Below are positions 1-8,597 of a stretch of DNA of 64,000 nucleotides, piece by piece. The translations under genes were made by a program, and so were the position numbers. Below the pieces are notes generated by a model. The model saw nothing but the letters and a program-made list of their open reading frames with translations. It was not told where the DNA came from and ran no database searches. The DNA is from Arthrobacter sp. ZGTC412 (GTDB lineage Bacteria; Actinomycetota; Actinomycetes; Actinomycetales; Micrococcaceae): assembly GCF_002929215.1 (NCBI RefSeq), contig NZ_PJII01000013.1:1-64000 (forward strand). The letters run 5' to 3'. How positions within the stretch are numbered: the first letter of the stretch is position 1; every line of letters starts with the position of its first letter.

Positions 1-886
1 AACCGGAAGCGGTCGTGCCGCTTCCCGTACCGGAACCCGGGACAGCCGGTGCCTGGGCAGGGACGGGCGAAGGGTCAACCGTCACCGGCTCGCCGGCCCC
101 GGCATCCGATTCCGCGGCGGCCGGGGCCCGCAGCGGGGACGACGTACCCGCTGTGGCCACCACACCCACAAAGGAACCGGCGGAACCCGTGCCCTGCACA
201 GCGTCAACAACGGCCAAGCCAAGAAGCGTTGTGCTTCCAGAAAGTGCGGCCGAATCCTCGGCAACAGCCTCGTCACGTGTTGGAACGACAGCGCCTTCGG
301 AAAGATCGGTGCTGCCGCCGGGAAGATCGGCGCCGTCGGAAAGACCGGCATCCACCGGAACAACAGGCAGCTCAGGAACCACAACGGGCAGCTCAGGAAC
401 CGCAACGGGCAGCGGAGCGGTGCCTGTGACCAGGTCAGCGACGGGCTCCACAACGGGTTCGAGAACCGGAACGGCCCCGGCAACAGGTGGAACAACAACG
501 TTCACCACAGCCGCGGTAGCTCCGTCCGCCACTCCAGCGATAGGAGCCGCGATGACCTTCACGGCACCGGCGGGAACCACCTGGCTCACCACCGGGACCG
601 CTGCAACGATGTTGTCCGCGAGCCCAGAAACCTGGCCCACCACAGGCCGAAGCAAACCCGCAGAGGGTGCCGCAACAGCAGGGGCCGCAGGGGCAGCGGG
701 TGCAGAGCCGGCAAGTTTGTCCGTGACCGAAGAAACCGAACTGCTAACCCCGCCCAGCAGCGACGTGGTGTCGGAAAGCACGTCCGCTGAGGCCGCCGGG
801 GACGAAAACGTCAGCCAGGTCAGGGTCGCCGCGCCGGCAAGGAACACAGGACGCAGCGCACGCCACGAAGAACGAGCCTTAGCCAT
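1..886 (-). CDS. Secreted low-complexity Ala/Val/Pro-rich protein, cut by the window edge
   Basis: The minus frame is open from an ATG at 886-884 to the left edge with no stop, so the 3' end lies outside the window. The protein starts MAKARSSWRALRPVFLAG and has a clear signal peptide ending in ...SPAASA before DVLSDT, so it is probably exported. The mature part is rich in Ala, Val, Pro, Ser and Gly, with short PELPVV-type repeats around 360-410, and resembles a wall-spanning or surface protein; no catalytic domain is visible. A GGGGGTGG ribosome site precedes the ATG. The plus frame over the same DNA is Ser/Thr/Arg-rich and looks like a shadow. The function is unknown. Confidence 0.75.
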   Translation of the reverse strand, partial: MAKARSSWRALRPVFLAGAATLTWLTFSSPAASADVLSDTTSLLGGVSSSVSSVTDKLAGSAPAAPAAPAVAAPSAGLLRPVVGQVSGLADNIVAAVPVVSQVVPAGAVKVIAAPIAGVADGATAAVVNVVVPPVAGAVPVLEPVVEPVADLVTGTAPLPVAVPELPVVVPELPVVPVDAGLSDGADLPGGSTDLSEGAVVPTRDEAVAEDSAALSGSTTLLGLAVVDAVQGTGSAGSFVGVVATAGTSSPLRAPAAAESDAGAGEPVTVDPSPVPAQAPAVPGSGTGSGTTASG

Positions 887-1075
887 GCGTACCACCCCCA
901 GTACCGTTGCATTCGACGGATGCCAAAAGCCTAAAACCAAATGTTGCAGAAAGTCTAGGATCTACTAAAACAAATCGACAAAATCGAATTGTCCTGCAAA
1001 CCGCCATCACGAAGACGGCGGTTGCAGTCACACTTCGACTGCCGCATTTGAATTAGTTACCCGCAAAAGCGCCGT

Positions 1076-1282
1076 TCAATCCTCTACGAACTCCAGCAGG
1101 TCGCCGGGCTGGCAGCTCAGGACCCTGCACATCGCCTCCAAGGTACTGAAGCGGACTGCCTTCGCGCGGCCGTTCTTCAACACCGCAACGTTGGCGGGAG
1201 TGAGGCCCACACGGTCCGCGAACTCCCCCACGCTCATCTTCTGTTTGGCGAGTTCGACGTCGATGTGCACCACGATGGGCAT
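1076..1282 (-). CDS. Small Cro/C1-type HTH regulator (YozG-like)
   Basis: This 68-residue protein is a single helix-turn-helix of the Cro/C1 class: FADRVGLTPANVAVLKNGRAKA forms the HTH, followed by the typical FSTLEAMCRVLSCQPGDLLEF ending. Such stand-alone regulators are commonly encoded directly after a DUF2975 membrane protein, as here: its ATG shares one base with the stop of the upstream gene (TGATG at 1284-1280), implying translational coupling. It probably binds DNA and may control its own operon. The target and signal are not visible. Confidence 0.9.
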   Translation of the reverse strand: MPIVVHIDVELAKQKMSVGEFADRVGLTPANVAVLKNGRAKAVRFSTLEAMCRVLSCQPGDLLEFVED

Positions 1283-1761
1283 CAGATCACCGCTTCCATG
1301 TCTGCCCGCAGGTCCGCTGCCTGGCGCAGCAGGGCACGCAGCACCACCACCACCAGGCCGAGAGCGGCGCCGGCGACCAGCATCAGGATCAGCAGGATCG
1401 GTACGCCGGGGTCATCCGCGTTGAGCACAACCACGGCGGAGAACACCGCGAACATGGTCCAGGCAGCGGCGATGGACCACACGATCGCGTCCACCCACAC
1501 CAAGGCTCCCCTGGTGAAGATCTTGTCCTGCTTCACCATGCTGAGCAGCTTCCAGGTACTCACGATGACCACCTGGACGCAGGCTACCTCCAGGACAAAC
1601 AGGATGGTCAGGGGCCACTGCAGGTGCCCCCGCTCCGGATTCTCCTGCGCCATATGGGCGAACTGGCCGGGGATGGACATGACCTGGAACAGGAGCAGCA
1701 GAAGGAATGCCACCACGAGGACAGTTCGAAGGGCGATGACCGCCAGACCGTTTATTCGCAT
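1282..1761 (-). CDS. DUF2975 family membrane protein
   Basis: The 159-residue protein has about four hydrophobic segments: near residues 5-25 (ALRTVLVVAFLLLLLFQVMS), 48-70, 90-112 and 120-142. This matches the DUF2975 family, small four-helix membrane proteins found next to YozG-type regulators. The following regulator gene overlaps its stop codon by one base, so the two form a unit. Its role is unknown; a sensing or signalling role with the regulator is inferred from constant pairing in the family. Confidence 0.88.
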   Translation of the reverse strand: MRINGLAVIALRTVLVVAFLLLLLFQVMSIPGQFAHMAQENPERGHLQWPLTILFVLEVACVQVVIVSTWKLLSMVKQDKIFTRGALVWVDAIVWSIAAAWTMFAVFSAVVVLNADDPGVPILLILMLVAGAALGLVVVVLRALLRQAADLRADMEAVI

Positions 1762-1830
1762 GCATCGAGTTTCGGTTATTACTTATCGTAAGTCAATCGA
1801 GGTTGCCCCAGTGTCGCAGGACTCTCACGC

Positions 1831-2103
1831 CTAGTTAGGGGTGGTGAATGCGCCGATGTCCCGGCGGACGCGTTCCGGTTCAGCTCCGGCGGGCATGTTC
1901 GCTTGGTCCCGGACACCGTCGAATGAACCCACCGGACCCTTGTCCAGTGCCGCAAATACGGGCTCCAGGTCCTCCTGCTCAAGCCCATGCTCGGCCACAA
2001 GTTCGAATGTGAGGCGATTGGCCCCGTCTGAGGCAAGACTGTCAACCAGCACCCGCGCGATCTGGTGCGCAGTCCGCACCGACTTCGCCGGCCGCTCACT
2101 CAC
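1831..2103 (-). CDS. Hypothetical protein, uncertain
   Basis: The minus frame encodes 90 residues with balanced, acidic composition (TFELVAEHGLEQEDLEPVFAALDK), unlike the Arg/Ser-rich readings of the other frames, so it is the best coding candidate here. The start would be GTG at 2103, but there is no convincing ribosome site. Its first dozen codons lie antisense to a recognisable dehydrogenase remnant, which makes the N-terminus doubtful. The family is not recognised. It may itself be a rearranged or truncated gene. Confidence 0.35.
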   Translation of the reverse strand: MSERPAKSVRTAHQIARVLVDSLASDGANRLTFELVAEHGLEQEDLEPVFAALDKGPVGSFDGVRDQANMPAGAEPERVRRDIGAFTTPN

Positions 2104-2369
2104 TCACCCAGGCGGCGACGGCGATCGAAGACTACGCCGAAACGGCCGGCAAGCGGGGTAAAGAGAACGACACGATCCACGGTACCCAGCCGGGCGATCC
2201 TGCCAAGGCGGCCGAAGCCATCCTGGCGATCGTGGACAGCCCGAACCCGCCGTCGCTGGCGGTGCTGGGGCAGGACGCTTGGGACGCCTTCGCCGCCGTC
2301 GCCGATGCGGAGCTCACTGAGCTGGAGGAGTGGAAGGACCTCAGCGTCAGCACGGGTATCGACGAATAA
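2072..2369 (+). pseudogene. 3' remnant of a short-chain dehydrogenase gene, frameshifted
   Basis: Two plus frames together give the C-terminus of a classical SDR oxidoreductase of about 280 residues. From 2072 the frame reads VRTDFAGRSLT, the usual segment after the active site. From 2103 a second frame reads LTQAATAIEDYAETAGK, then HGTQPGDPAKAAEAILAIVD, and ends ELEEWKDLSVSTGIDE at a TAA (2367-2369). The junction is a triplicated CTCA tract (about 2095-2107): removing one 4-base unit restores RSLTQAA. No Rossmann fold or active site lies upstream; about two thirds of the gene is missing, so the remnant cannot be active. Confidence 0.75.
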
Positions 2370-2468
2370 GGGCGGGGTTTTGAGGGCGGGGCGCCGGGCC
2401 ATTAGGGCACGCAACAGTTCCGTAATTCATGTGATGCTTGTCACTAAAAGCGCTTTCCTGCTTCTGCC

Positions 2469-2487
2469 TTAGGGTTGCCTACCCTAC
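2469..2487 (+). promoter_or_regulatory. IdeR/DtxR-like iron box
   Basis: TTAGGGTTGCCTACCCTAC is a near-perfect inverted repeat and matches the actinobacterial iron-box consensus TTAGGTTAGSCTAACCTAA at 15 of 19 positions by eye. It lies 82 bases before the start of the ferric iron transporter operon. An iron-loaded IdeR/DtxR repressor would be expected to bind here and shut the operon off when iron is sufficient. Confidence 0.75.
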
Positions 2488-2568
2488 AGTTCCTCGGGTG
2501 GGCATCTTTCCCCAAGGCCCACAGGGACCCCGGTCCGCCCTCACTCTTCCCCAGAAAGCAGTGCCTCA

Positions 2569-3633
2569 ATGAAGATTCGCAACAGCGCTCTGGCCGGCAT
2601 CGCCATCGCCGCCAGCGCCGCACTCAGCCTGTCGGCCTGCGCCGGCAGCCCCACGCCTGCCTCCACCGGCGCAGCCTCCGCTTCCGCCTCAACCGGAGCA
2701 GCCTCGGGCGAAATCACGGTGTACAACGCCCAGCACGAAAGCCTGACCAAGGAATGGATCGATGCCTTCACGGCAGAGACCGGCGTCAAGGTGACCATGC
2801 GGCAGGGTTCGGACACGGAACTGTCCAACCAGATCATCCAGGAAGGCGCGGCGTCCCCGGCCGACGTCTTCCTCACCGAGAACTCCCCCGCCATGACGCA
2901 GGTTGAGAACGCAGATCTCTTCGCTGATGTGGACAAAGCCACCACCGAGCAGGTCCCCGAAGAATTCCGGCCCTCCACCGGCAAGTGGACCGGCATCGCG
3001 GCCCGCTCCACCGTCCTGGTCTACGACAAGAACAAGCTGACCGAGGACCAGCTGCCCAAGTCCATGCTGGACCTGGCGAACCCGGAGTGGAAGGGCAAGT
3101 GGGCAGCTTCACCGTCCGGCGCCGACTTCCAGGCCATCGTCTCCGCCCTGCTTGAGCTCAAGGGAGAGGCTGCCACCGAAAAGTGGCTGGCCGGCATGAA
3201 GGAGAACTTCAAGGCCTACAAGGGCAACAGCACCGCCATGAAGGCAGTCAACGCCGGTGAAGTGGATGCTGCGCTGATCTACCACTACTACTACTACGGC
3301 GACCAGGCCAAGACCGGCGAGAACTCCAAGAACGTCACCCCGTACTACTTCAAGAACCAGGACCCGGGCGCGTTTGTGTCCGTTTCCGGCGGCGGCGTGC
3401 TGAAGACCTCAAAGAATCAGGCCGCGGCGCAGGCGTTCCTGAAGTTCATCACCGGCAAGAAGGGCCAGGAAGTCCTCAAGGACGGCACCTCCTTCGAGTA
3501 CGCCATCGCCTCGGATGTCCCGGCCAACGAGAAACTGGTCCCGATTGCGGACCTGCAGGCGCCCACCGTTGACCCTGCCAAGCTGAACTCCGAGAAGGTC
3601 ACCGATCTGATGACCAAGGCGGGACTCCTGTAA
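2569..3633 (+). CDS. Ferric iron ABC transporter, substrate-binding lipoprotein (FbpA type)
   Basis: The 354-residue protein begins with a lipoprotein signal (lipobox LSAC, Cys24) and continues as a type 2 periplasmic-binding fold: GEITVYNAQHESLTKEWIDAF, then GVKVTMRQGSDTELSNQI. The tyrosine cluster at residues 238-243 (YHYYYY) matches the iron-coordinating region of FbpA/FutA-type proteins. It would hold Fe3+ at the membrane surface and pass it to the permease. It is first of three genes (permease 4 bases downstream, then ATPase) and has an iron box upstream, consistent with induction on iron starvation. Confidence 0.93.
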   Translation: MKIRNSALAGIAIAASAALSLSACAGSPTPASTGAASASASTGAASGEITVYNAQHESLTKEWIDAFTAETGVKVTMRQGSDTELSNQIIQEGAASPADVFLTENSPAMTQVENADLFADVDKATTEQVPEEFRPSTGKWTGIAARSTVLVYDKNKLTEDQLPKSMLDLANPEWKGKWAASPSGADFQAIVSALLELKGEAATEKWLAGMKENFKAYKGNSTAMKAVNAGEVDAALIYHYYYYGDQAKTGENSKNVTPYYFKNQDPGAFVSVSGGGVLKTSKNQAAAQAFLKFITGKKGQEVLKDGTSFEYAIASDVPANEKLVPIADLQAPTVDPAKLNSEKVTDLMTKAGLL

Positions 3634-3637
3634 TTTC

Positions 3638-5227
3638 GTGACTCCTGATCTATCGGCTCCCCCTCGAGGGAGCACGACGACGGCGGGCCGGGGCAGCAGC
3701 CCCCGCCCGCCTTTCGGCGTTTCAGCAGTGTCCATCCTGGCGGTGCTGATCGCGCTCTTTTCCCTCGTCCCCCTGGGGTACGTGGTTTACATGACGGTGG
3801 CAACCGGGTGGGACGCCGCCGTCGAACTCATCTTCCGGCCGCGGGTCCTCGAACTGCTCCTCAACACCCTCCTGCTGATGGCATTCACCGTGCCGCTCTG
3901 CCTTCTCCTGGGCGTGGCTGGCGCGTGGCTCGTTGAACGCACTGGGCTGCGCGGTGCCCGGATCTGGGCGGTTCTGCTGGCAGCACCCCTGGCCATTCCC
4001 GCGTTCGTCAACAGCTACGGCTGGGTTTCGGCCGTCCCGTCACTGGGCGGGCTGGGTTCGGGCGTCCTCATCGCCACGCTCTCCTACTTCCCGCTCGTAT
4101 ATATCCCTGCTGCCGCCACGCTCAGCCGGCTGGACCCGGCCATTGAGCAGTCGGCGGCTGCGTTGGGACTGGGCGCCTGGCGGACATTTTTCCGCGTGGT
4201 GCTCCCCCAGCTGCGGATCGCCATGACAGGCGGCGCCCTCCTGGTGGGGCTTCATCTGCTGGCCGAGTACGGGGCCTTCGCGATGATCCGCTTCGACACT
4301 TTCACCACTGCGATCATGGTCCAGTACCAGTCCACCTTCAACGGCGCCGCCGGGAACATGCTGGCCAGCGTCCTGGTGTTCTTCTGCCTCCTCCTGCTCC
4401 TCGCCGAAGTCCGTAGCCGCGGGAATGCAAGGTACGCCCGCATCGGATCAGGCGCACAGGCCAAGGCGCTGCGGCTGCCGTTGCGCGGTTACCAGGTGCC
4501 GGCGCAGCTCTTCCTGCTGGCGCTCACCGCGCTGGCCCTCGGGCTGCCCCTGTTCTTCGTGCTGCGCTGGACAGTAGCAGGCGGGGCGGACATCTGGGCC
4601 GCGGATGAATTCCTGCCTGCCCTCCTGACCACCCTCGGTTACGGCCTGGCGGGAGCGGTGGCTACTACTGCGGTGGCCTTTCCCATGGCCTACCTCGCCG
4701 TACGCCACCCTGGTTGGTTCAGCAAGTCCCTGGAACTTTCGAACTATGTCACCAGTTCACTGCCGGGCATCGTGGTGGGCCTGGCCTTCGTTACTGTCAG
4801 CATCCGGGTGGTCCCGGGGATTTACCAGACGGCGGGGGTGCTGGTGGCGGCCTACGTCCTGCTGTTCCTCCCCCGGGCCCTGGTAAACCTGCGGGCAGGG
4901 CTTGCCCAGGCGCCAAAGGAACTCGACGAGGCCGCGCAGGCACTCGGCAAGCCGCCGCTGCTCTCCTTCATCCAGGTCACCCTGCGGCTCACGGCACCCG
5001 CGGCCGCGGGCGGAGCCGCCCTGGTGTTCCTTGCCATCGCCAACGAACTCACTGCCACCCTGCTGTTGTCCCCCAACGGAACCCGCACGCTGGCCACCGA
5101 GTTCTGGAGCAAAAGCAGCGAAATTGACTACGCCGGCGCCGCCCCCTACGCACTCCTGATGATCCTGCTCTCGGCCCCCATGACCTACCTCCTCTTCCAG
5201 CAGTCCAAGAAAGTAGCCGGCCAGTGA
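3638..5227 (+). CDS. Ferric iron ABC transporter, double permease (FbpB type)
   Basis: This 529-residue membrane protein contains two tandem binding-protein-dependent permease halves, roughly residues 25-270 and 285-525, each with about six transmembrane helices. The coupling-loop signature appears in each half (EQSAAALGLGAWRTFFRVVLPQ and DEAAQALGKPPLLSFIQVTL). This duplicated form is typical of FbpB-type iron permeases. It starts with GTG four bases after the binding-protein stop and ends overlapping the ATPase start by four bases (GTGA). The long Pro/Gly-rich N-terminal tail is presumably cytoplasmic. Confidence 0.93.
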   Translation: MTPDLSAPPRGSTTTAGRGSSPRPPFGVSAVSILAVLIALFSLVPLGYVVYMTVATGWDAAVELIFRPRVLELLLNTLLLMAFTVPLCLLLGVAGAWLVERTGLRGARIWAVLLAAPLAIPAFVNSYGWVSAVPSLGGLGSGVLIATLSYFPLVYIPAAATLSRLDPAIEQSAAALGLGAWRTFFRVVLPQLRIAMTGGALLVGLHLLAEYGAFAMIRFDTFTTAIMVQYQSTFNGAAGNMLASVLVFFCLLLLLAEVRSRGNARYARIGSGAQAKALRLPLRGYQVPAQLFLLALTALALGLPLFFVLRWTVAGGADIWAADEFLPALLTTLGYGLAGAVATTAVAFPMAYLAVRHPGWFSKSLELSNYVTSSLPGIVVGLAFVTVSIRVVPGIYQTAGVLVAAYVLLFLPRALVNLRAGLAQAPKELDEAAQALGKPPLLSFIQVTLRLTAPAAAGGAALVFLAIANELTATLLLSPNGTRTLATEFWSKSSEIDYAGAAPYALLMILLSAPMTYLLFQQSKKVAGQ

Positions 5228-6381
5228 CCGAACAATCCCCTCCTCGGCTGCCGGAACCGCGGGTCGCCCCATCGGTGGCGCCGTCAACCAACAGCCACCT
5301 GGAGATCGCCGAGCTCACGCGAAACTTCGGCACGCAGGCTGTGCTGAAGGGCGTCAACCTCTCCGTCGCCAAGGGCGGAACCACCGCCATCGTTGGCCCC
5401 TCCGGCTCGGGCAAAACCACCCTGCTTCGACTGATTGCCGGGTTTGAGCACCCGGCTACCGGCAGCATCTCGCTCAACGGGAAGAAGGTAGCGGGGGACG
5501 GGGCGTGGGTTCCGGCCCACAAACGGCATATCGGGTACGTGGCCCAGGACGGCGCCTTGTTCCCGCATCTCACTGTCGCCAAAAACGTGGCCTTCGGACT
5601 TGACCAGGCCAATCTGGACGGCGGCCGGCGGGCGGTGGCGGACCGGGTCCGCGAGCTCCTGGAGATGGTGTCGCTGGATCCGGACATGGCTAAGAGGCGT
5701 CCGCACCAGCTTTCCGGGGGCCAGCAACAACGTGTTGCCCTGGCCCGCGCCTTGGCCCGTGAACCGGAACTGATGCTCCTGGATGAGCCGTTCTCCGCGC
5801 TGGATGCCGGACTCCGCGTAGCCACCCGCAGGGCGGTGGCCAAGGTCCTTAACCAGGCAGGTGTTACCACCATCCTGGTGACCCACGACCAGGCCGAAGC
5901 GCTCTCCTTCGCCGACCAGGTAGCGGTGATGCGCGGCGGAAAACTCGCGCAGATCGGCAACCCGTTTGTGGTGTACACCCGCCCCGCAGACCGTGCCACC
6001 GCCGAATTCCTGGGTGACGCCGTCATCCTGGACGCCTGGATGGAAGGGTCCTTGGCGACGTGTTCCCTCGGCGGGATCCCCGTCAGACGGCCACCGGCCC
6101 AAGGCCGGGTGCAGCTGATGCTCCGGCCCGAACAGATCCGGATCGCCGAGGACGGCCCCATCCGCGGCGTGGTGGTGGAGACCGACTATTTCGGCCCTGA
6201 AACCACGGTGCGTCTCAAGCTCGCGGTCCCGCCCGAACTGGCCAGCGGAGCTGACCACCGCTATCCGGGCGGCGGCGAGGTCATCACCATCCGGCACTGG
6301 AACGCCTCCCTCGCCCGGCCAGGGATGGAACTTTGCCTGCGCGTTGTGGGCGAAGGCGTGGCGTTTCCATCTGAATCCTGA
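5224..6381 (+). CDS. Ferric iron ABC transporter, ATP-binding protein (FbpC type)
   Basis: This 385-residue ABC ATPase has Walker A GPSGSGKTT (58-66), signature LSGGQQQR (163-170), Walker B LMLLDEP (183-189) and the switch His in TILVTHDQAEA. The C-terminal 110 residues form a TOBE-like domain (VQLMLRPEQIRIAEDG), usual for importers of the iron/sulfate/spermidine class. It starts at a GTG overlapping the permease stop (GTGA at 5224-5227), indicating translational coupling. It energises Fe3+ uptake with the two preceding gene products. Confidence 0.94.
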   Translation: MTEQSPPRLPEPRVAPSVAPSTNSHLEIAELTRNFGTQAVLKGVNLSVAKGGTTAIVGPSGSGKTTLLRLIAGFEHPATGSISLNGKKVAGDGAWVPAHKRHIGYVAQDGALFPHLTVAKNVAFGLDQANLDGGRRAVADRVRELLEMVSLDPDMAKRRPHQLSGGQQQRVALARALAREPELMLLDEPFSALDAGLRVATRRAVAKVLNQAGVTTILVTHDQAEALSFADQVAVMRGGKLAQIGNPFVVYTRPADRATAEFLGDAVILDAWMEGSLATCSLGGIPVRRPPAQGRVQLMLRPEQIRIAEDGPIRGVVVETDYFGPETTVRLKLAVPPELASGADHRYPGGGEVITIRHWNASLARPGMELCLRVVGEGVAFPSES

Positions 6382-6413
6382 CCGGCCGAAGGAGGCTTCA
6401 GTGAATGCGGATT

Positions 6414-8435
6414 TCAGTCCGTGCGCACCTGGCCGGTGGCCGTGCCGCCGCGGCTGGATTCGGCCCTTACGGAGGTGACCTGGTAGGTCGGGCCGGGCTT
6501 GGCCGTCAGGGACCAGTTACCGAGCGAGTTGATCATGACCGTTCCCAGCTTGGTCTTGGCACGTCCGAAAGAGACATCGTAAATGGTGACCGACGCCGAA
6601 CCGGACGGGACGGCTCCGCCGACCCTGGAGGTGCCCGCAATGGCCAAGTCCTTCCGGAGGCGGTGCCGTGCGGTGGTGATGCTAAGGACCTCGGTCTGCG
6701 CGGCCGGGGCTTCAGCCGTTGGGGTCGGGGTGGGCGTTGCTGTTTGAGTGGGTGTTGCGGTGTCCGTCGGTTCAGGCGAATCGCTTGAATCGTCACCATC
6801 GGCTGGTTCAGTATTTGTTGGTGCCGGTTCCTCCACCACCACCGGGGTGATGGGATGCGGCCGGGAAGCCTCGATGGGGTCGTTGGGGTCGGGATCGTTA
6901 GTGTCCATGCCCACGCTGAACTGGGCCATCATGTCGTGATCCTCGTGCGGGAGGTTGTGGCAGTGGATCATGTACCTGCCGCGGTGGTGCTCAAACTTCA
7001 TGAGCAGCCGGACCGTCTCGCCCTCGCCAACGTAGACCACATCCTTTGGCCCGCGTTCGTAGTTGAAGGGTGCTTTCCCGTTGCGGCTGAGGATCTGGAA
7101 GTCCACCAGGTGAATGTGGACCGGATGGAACCAACCACCTGAGCTGTTTTCGATTTCCCAGATTTCCACATCATCAAGGTCTGGGTCTGCCAGGACTTTC
7201 CTGTAGCCGCTCTCCACTACCTCGTCCCACGTCATGCCGCCGAAGGTCCATATGTCGCCGTCCCGCTTCACGCGCATGCGCCGGGTCTTCACCGACTCGG
7301 AAGTCTTCAGGCTCATGGTGGTGCTCGAGGTGAGCAGTGTCGGCATGACCTTTGCGGCCGGTCCGGACGTATCCACCGGTTCATCAGTCACATCAAAAGC
7401 CATGACCCTGCCGGTGTAGTCGTAGTCCACGTTGTTTTTGTTGGACGCGTTCCGCAGTTCCACGCGCTTTCCTGCCGGGTACTTGGAGAAGTCGATGAGG
7501 ATCTCATAGCGCTCCGCGCTGCTATGCCGCCATGACGTCACCTGCTGGGCCGAGGGCATCAGGCCACCATCCGTGGCGACCATTGTCACGGGATCCCCGG
7601 TGCTCAGGGAGAAACGGTAGGAACGTGAAATGGAGGCGTTAAGGACGCGGAAGCGGTAAATCCGCCGCTGGACCTTCATTACCGGCCAGGGAGCGCCGTT
7701 TACCAGGATGACGTCACCCCAAAGGCCGGAGTGGGTGTTGTCGTCGTAGCCCAGTGATCCGTCGGCCGCGAACATGGCATCAGAAATGGTCAACGGAACA
7801 TCAAACTTCCCCTGCGGAAGCAGGCTGCGTTCAACTTCATCGTGCAGGTGGTAATGGCCCGCCAGCCCGGAATAAACGCTTTGCGAAGTGTTGTGGACAG
7901 CATGGTCGTGATACCAGAGAGTCCGGGCCGGCTGGAAGTTGGGGTACTCGTAGTCCTTGCAGTAGCCGAGTCCGGTCAGATCGTTGGCGTACCCGTCGAA
8001 CTGCGGCAGCGAAGCCGAACCGTGAAGGTGGGTGGAGGTATCGAGGCGGTATCCCCACTGCGGATGGAGCAACGGCAGCACGTTGTCCATCATGAGAGTG
8101 ATGCGGTCGCCCTGATTTACCTTGATGGTGGGGCCCGGGAACGTTCCGTTGTAGCCAAGGATGGGCGTCCTCAGCCCCGGCACAATATTCGCCGAACTGA
8201 GCTTCTGCTCAATGCGGTAATGGTGCCTTTTGTGGCCATCGGCATCCACCGTTGTTTTTGAGGGCGAAAGCACCGGAGGAACCGTCAAAGTCCGTTGGTA
8301 GGGCTTGGGCATGTTGCGGGCAGCCAGCCGGCTCGCTGATTTTGCGTCGACCGAACCCAGTGGGACGGCAAGCCCAAAGGCGCCGATGATTCCGATACCA
8401 CCTATTTGCATTGCCTGCCGGCGTGAAATGGACAT
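6414..8435 (-). CDS. Tat-exported multicopper oxidase with C-terminal extension
   Basis: From ATG 8435 the product has 673 residues. The N-terminus MSISRRQAMQIGG is a twin-arginine signal; the frame is open further upstream to a TTG at 8525, but that would bury the Tat motif. Copper motifs are complete: HLHG (136-139), HDHAVH (176-181), HPVHIH (437-442) and HCHNLPHEDHDMM (491-503), as in CotA/bilirubin-oxidase-like enzymes that oxidise phenolics, Mn or Cu(I). A Pro/Thr-rich linker (about 535-580) joins an extra C-terminal beta-rich domain of about 90 residues, absent from typical CotA, perhaps for wall attachment. It is divergent from the CopD-CtaG gene, suggesting copper homeostasis. Confidence 0.93.
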   Translation of the reverse strand: MSISRRQAMQIGGIGIIGAFGLAVPLGSVDAKSASRLAARNMPKPYQRTLTVPPVLSPSKTTVDADGHKRHHYRIEQKLSSANIVPGLRTPILGYNGTFPGPTIKVNQGDRITLMMDNVLPLLHPQWGYRLDTSTHLHGSASLPQFDGYANDLTGLGYCKDYEYPNFQPARTLWYHDHAVHNTSQSVYSGLAGHYHLHDEVERSLLPQGKFDVPLTISDAMFAADGSLGYDDNTHSGLWGDVILVNGAPWPVMKVQRRIYRFRVLNASISRSYRFSLSTGDPVTMVATDGGLMPSAQQVTSWRHSSAERYEILIDFSKYPAGKRVELRNASNKNNVDYDYTGRVMAFDVTDEPVDTSGPAAKVMPTLLTSSTTMSLKTSESVKTRRMRVKRDGDIWTFGGMTWDEVVESGYRKVLADPDLDDVEIWEIENSSGGWFHPVHIHLVDFQILSRNGKAPFNYERGPKDVVYVGEGETVRLLMKFEHHRGRYMIHCHNLPHEDHDMMAQFSVGMDTNDPDPNDPIEASRPHPITPVVVEEPAPTNTEPADGDDSSDSPEPTDTATPTQTATPTPTPTAEAPAAQTEVLSITTARHRLRKDLAIAGTSRVGGAVPSGSASVTIYDVSFGRAKTKLGTVMINSLGNWSLTAKPGPTYQVTSVRAESSRGGTATGQVRTD

Positions 8436-8597
8436 GCACACAGAGTGGCGGGAGCACATTGCGAAAACATTGGGAAATTCCGGGGACCCGGTGATGCCAA
8501 GGATTTCCCAAGCGGACCACGCCAAGCTGGCATGACATAAGAGGCCGCGTTGCCGTACGAACGGGATCAGGGCCAGCAGAGCGGCGGAAGGGGCGCA

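Noticed and set aside
15-968. 317-codon plus-strand frame at the left edge
   Set aside because: Low-complexity Thr/Ser/Ala shadow of the minus-strand secreted protein, without a signal peptide or ribosome site.
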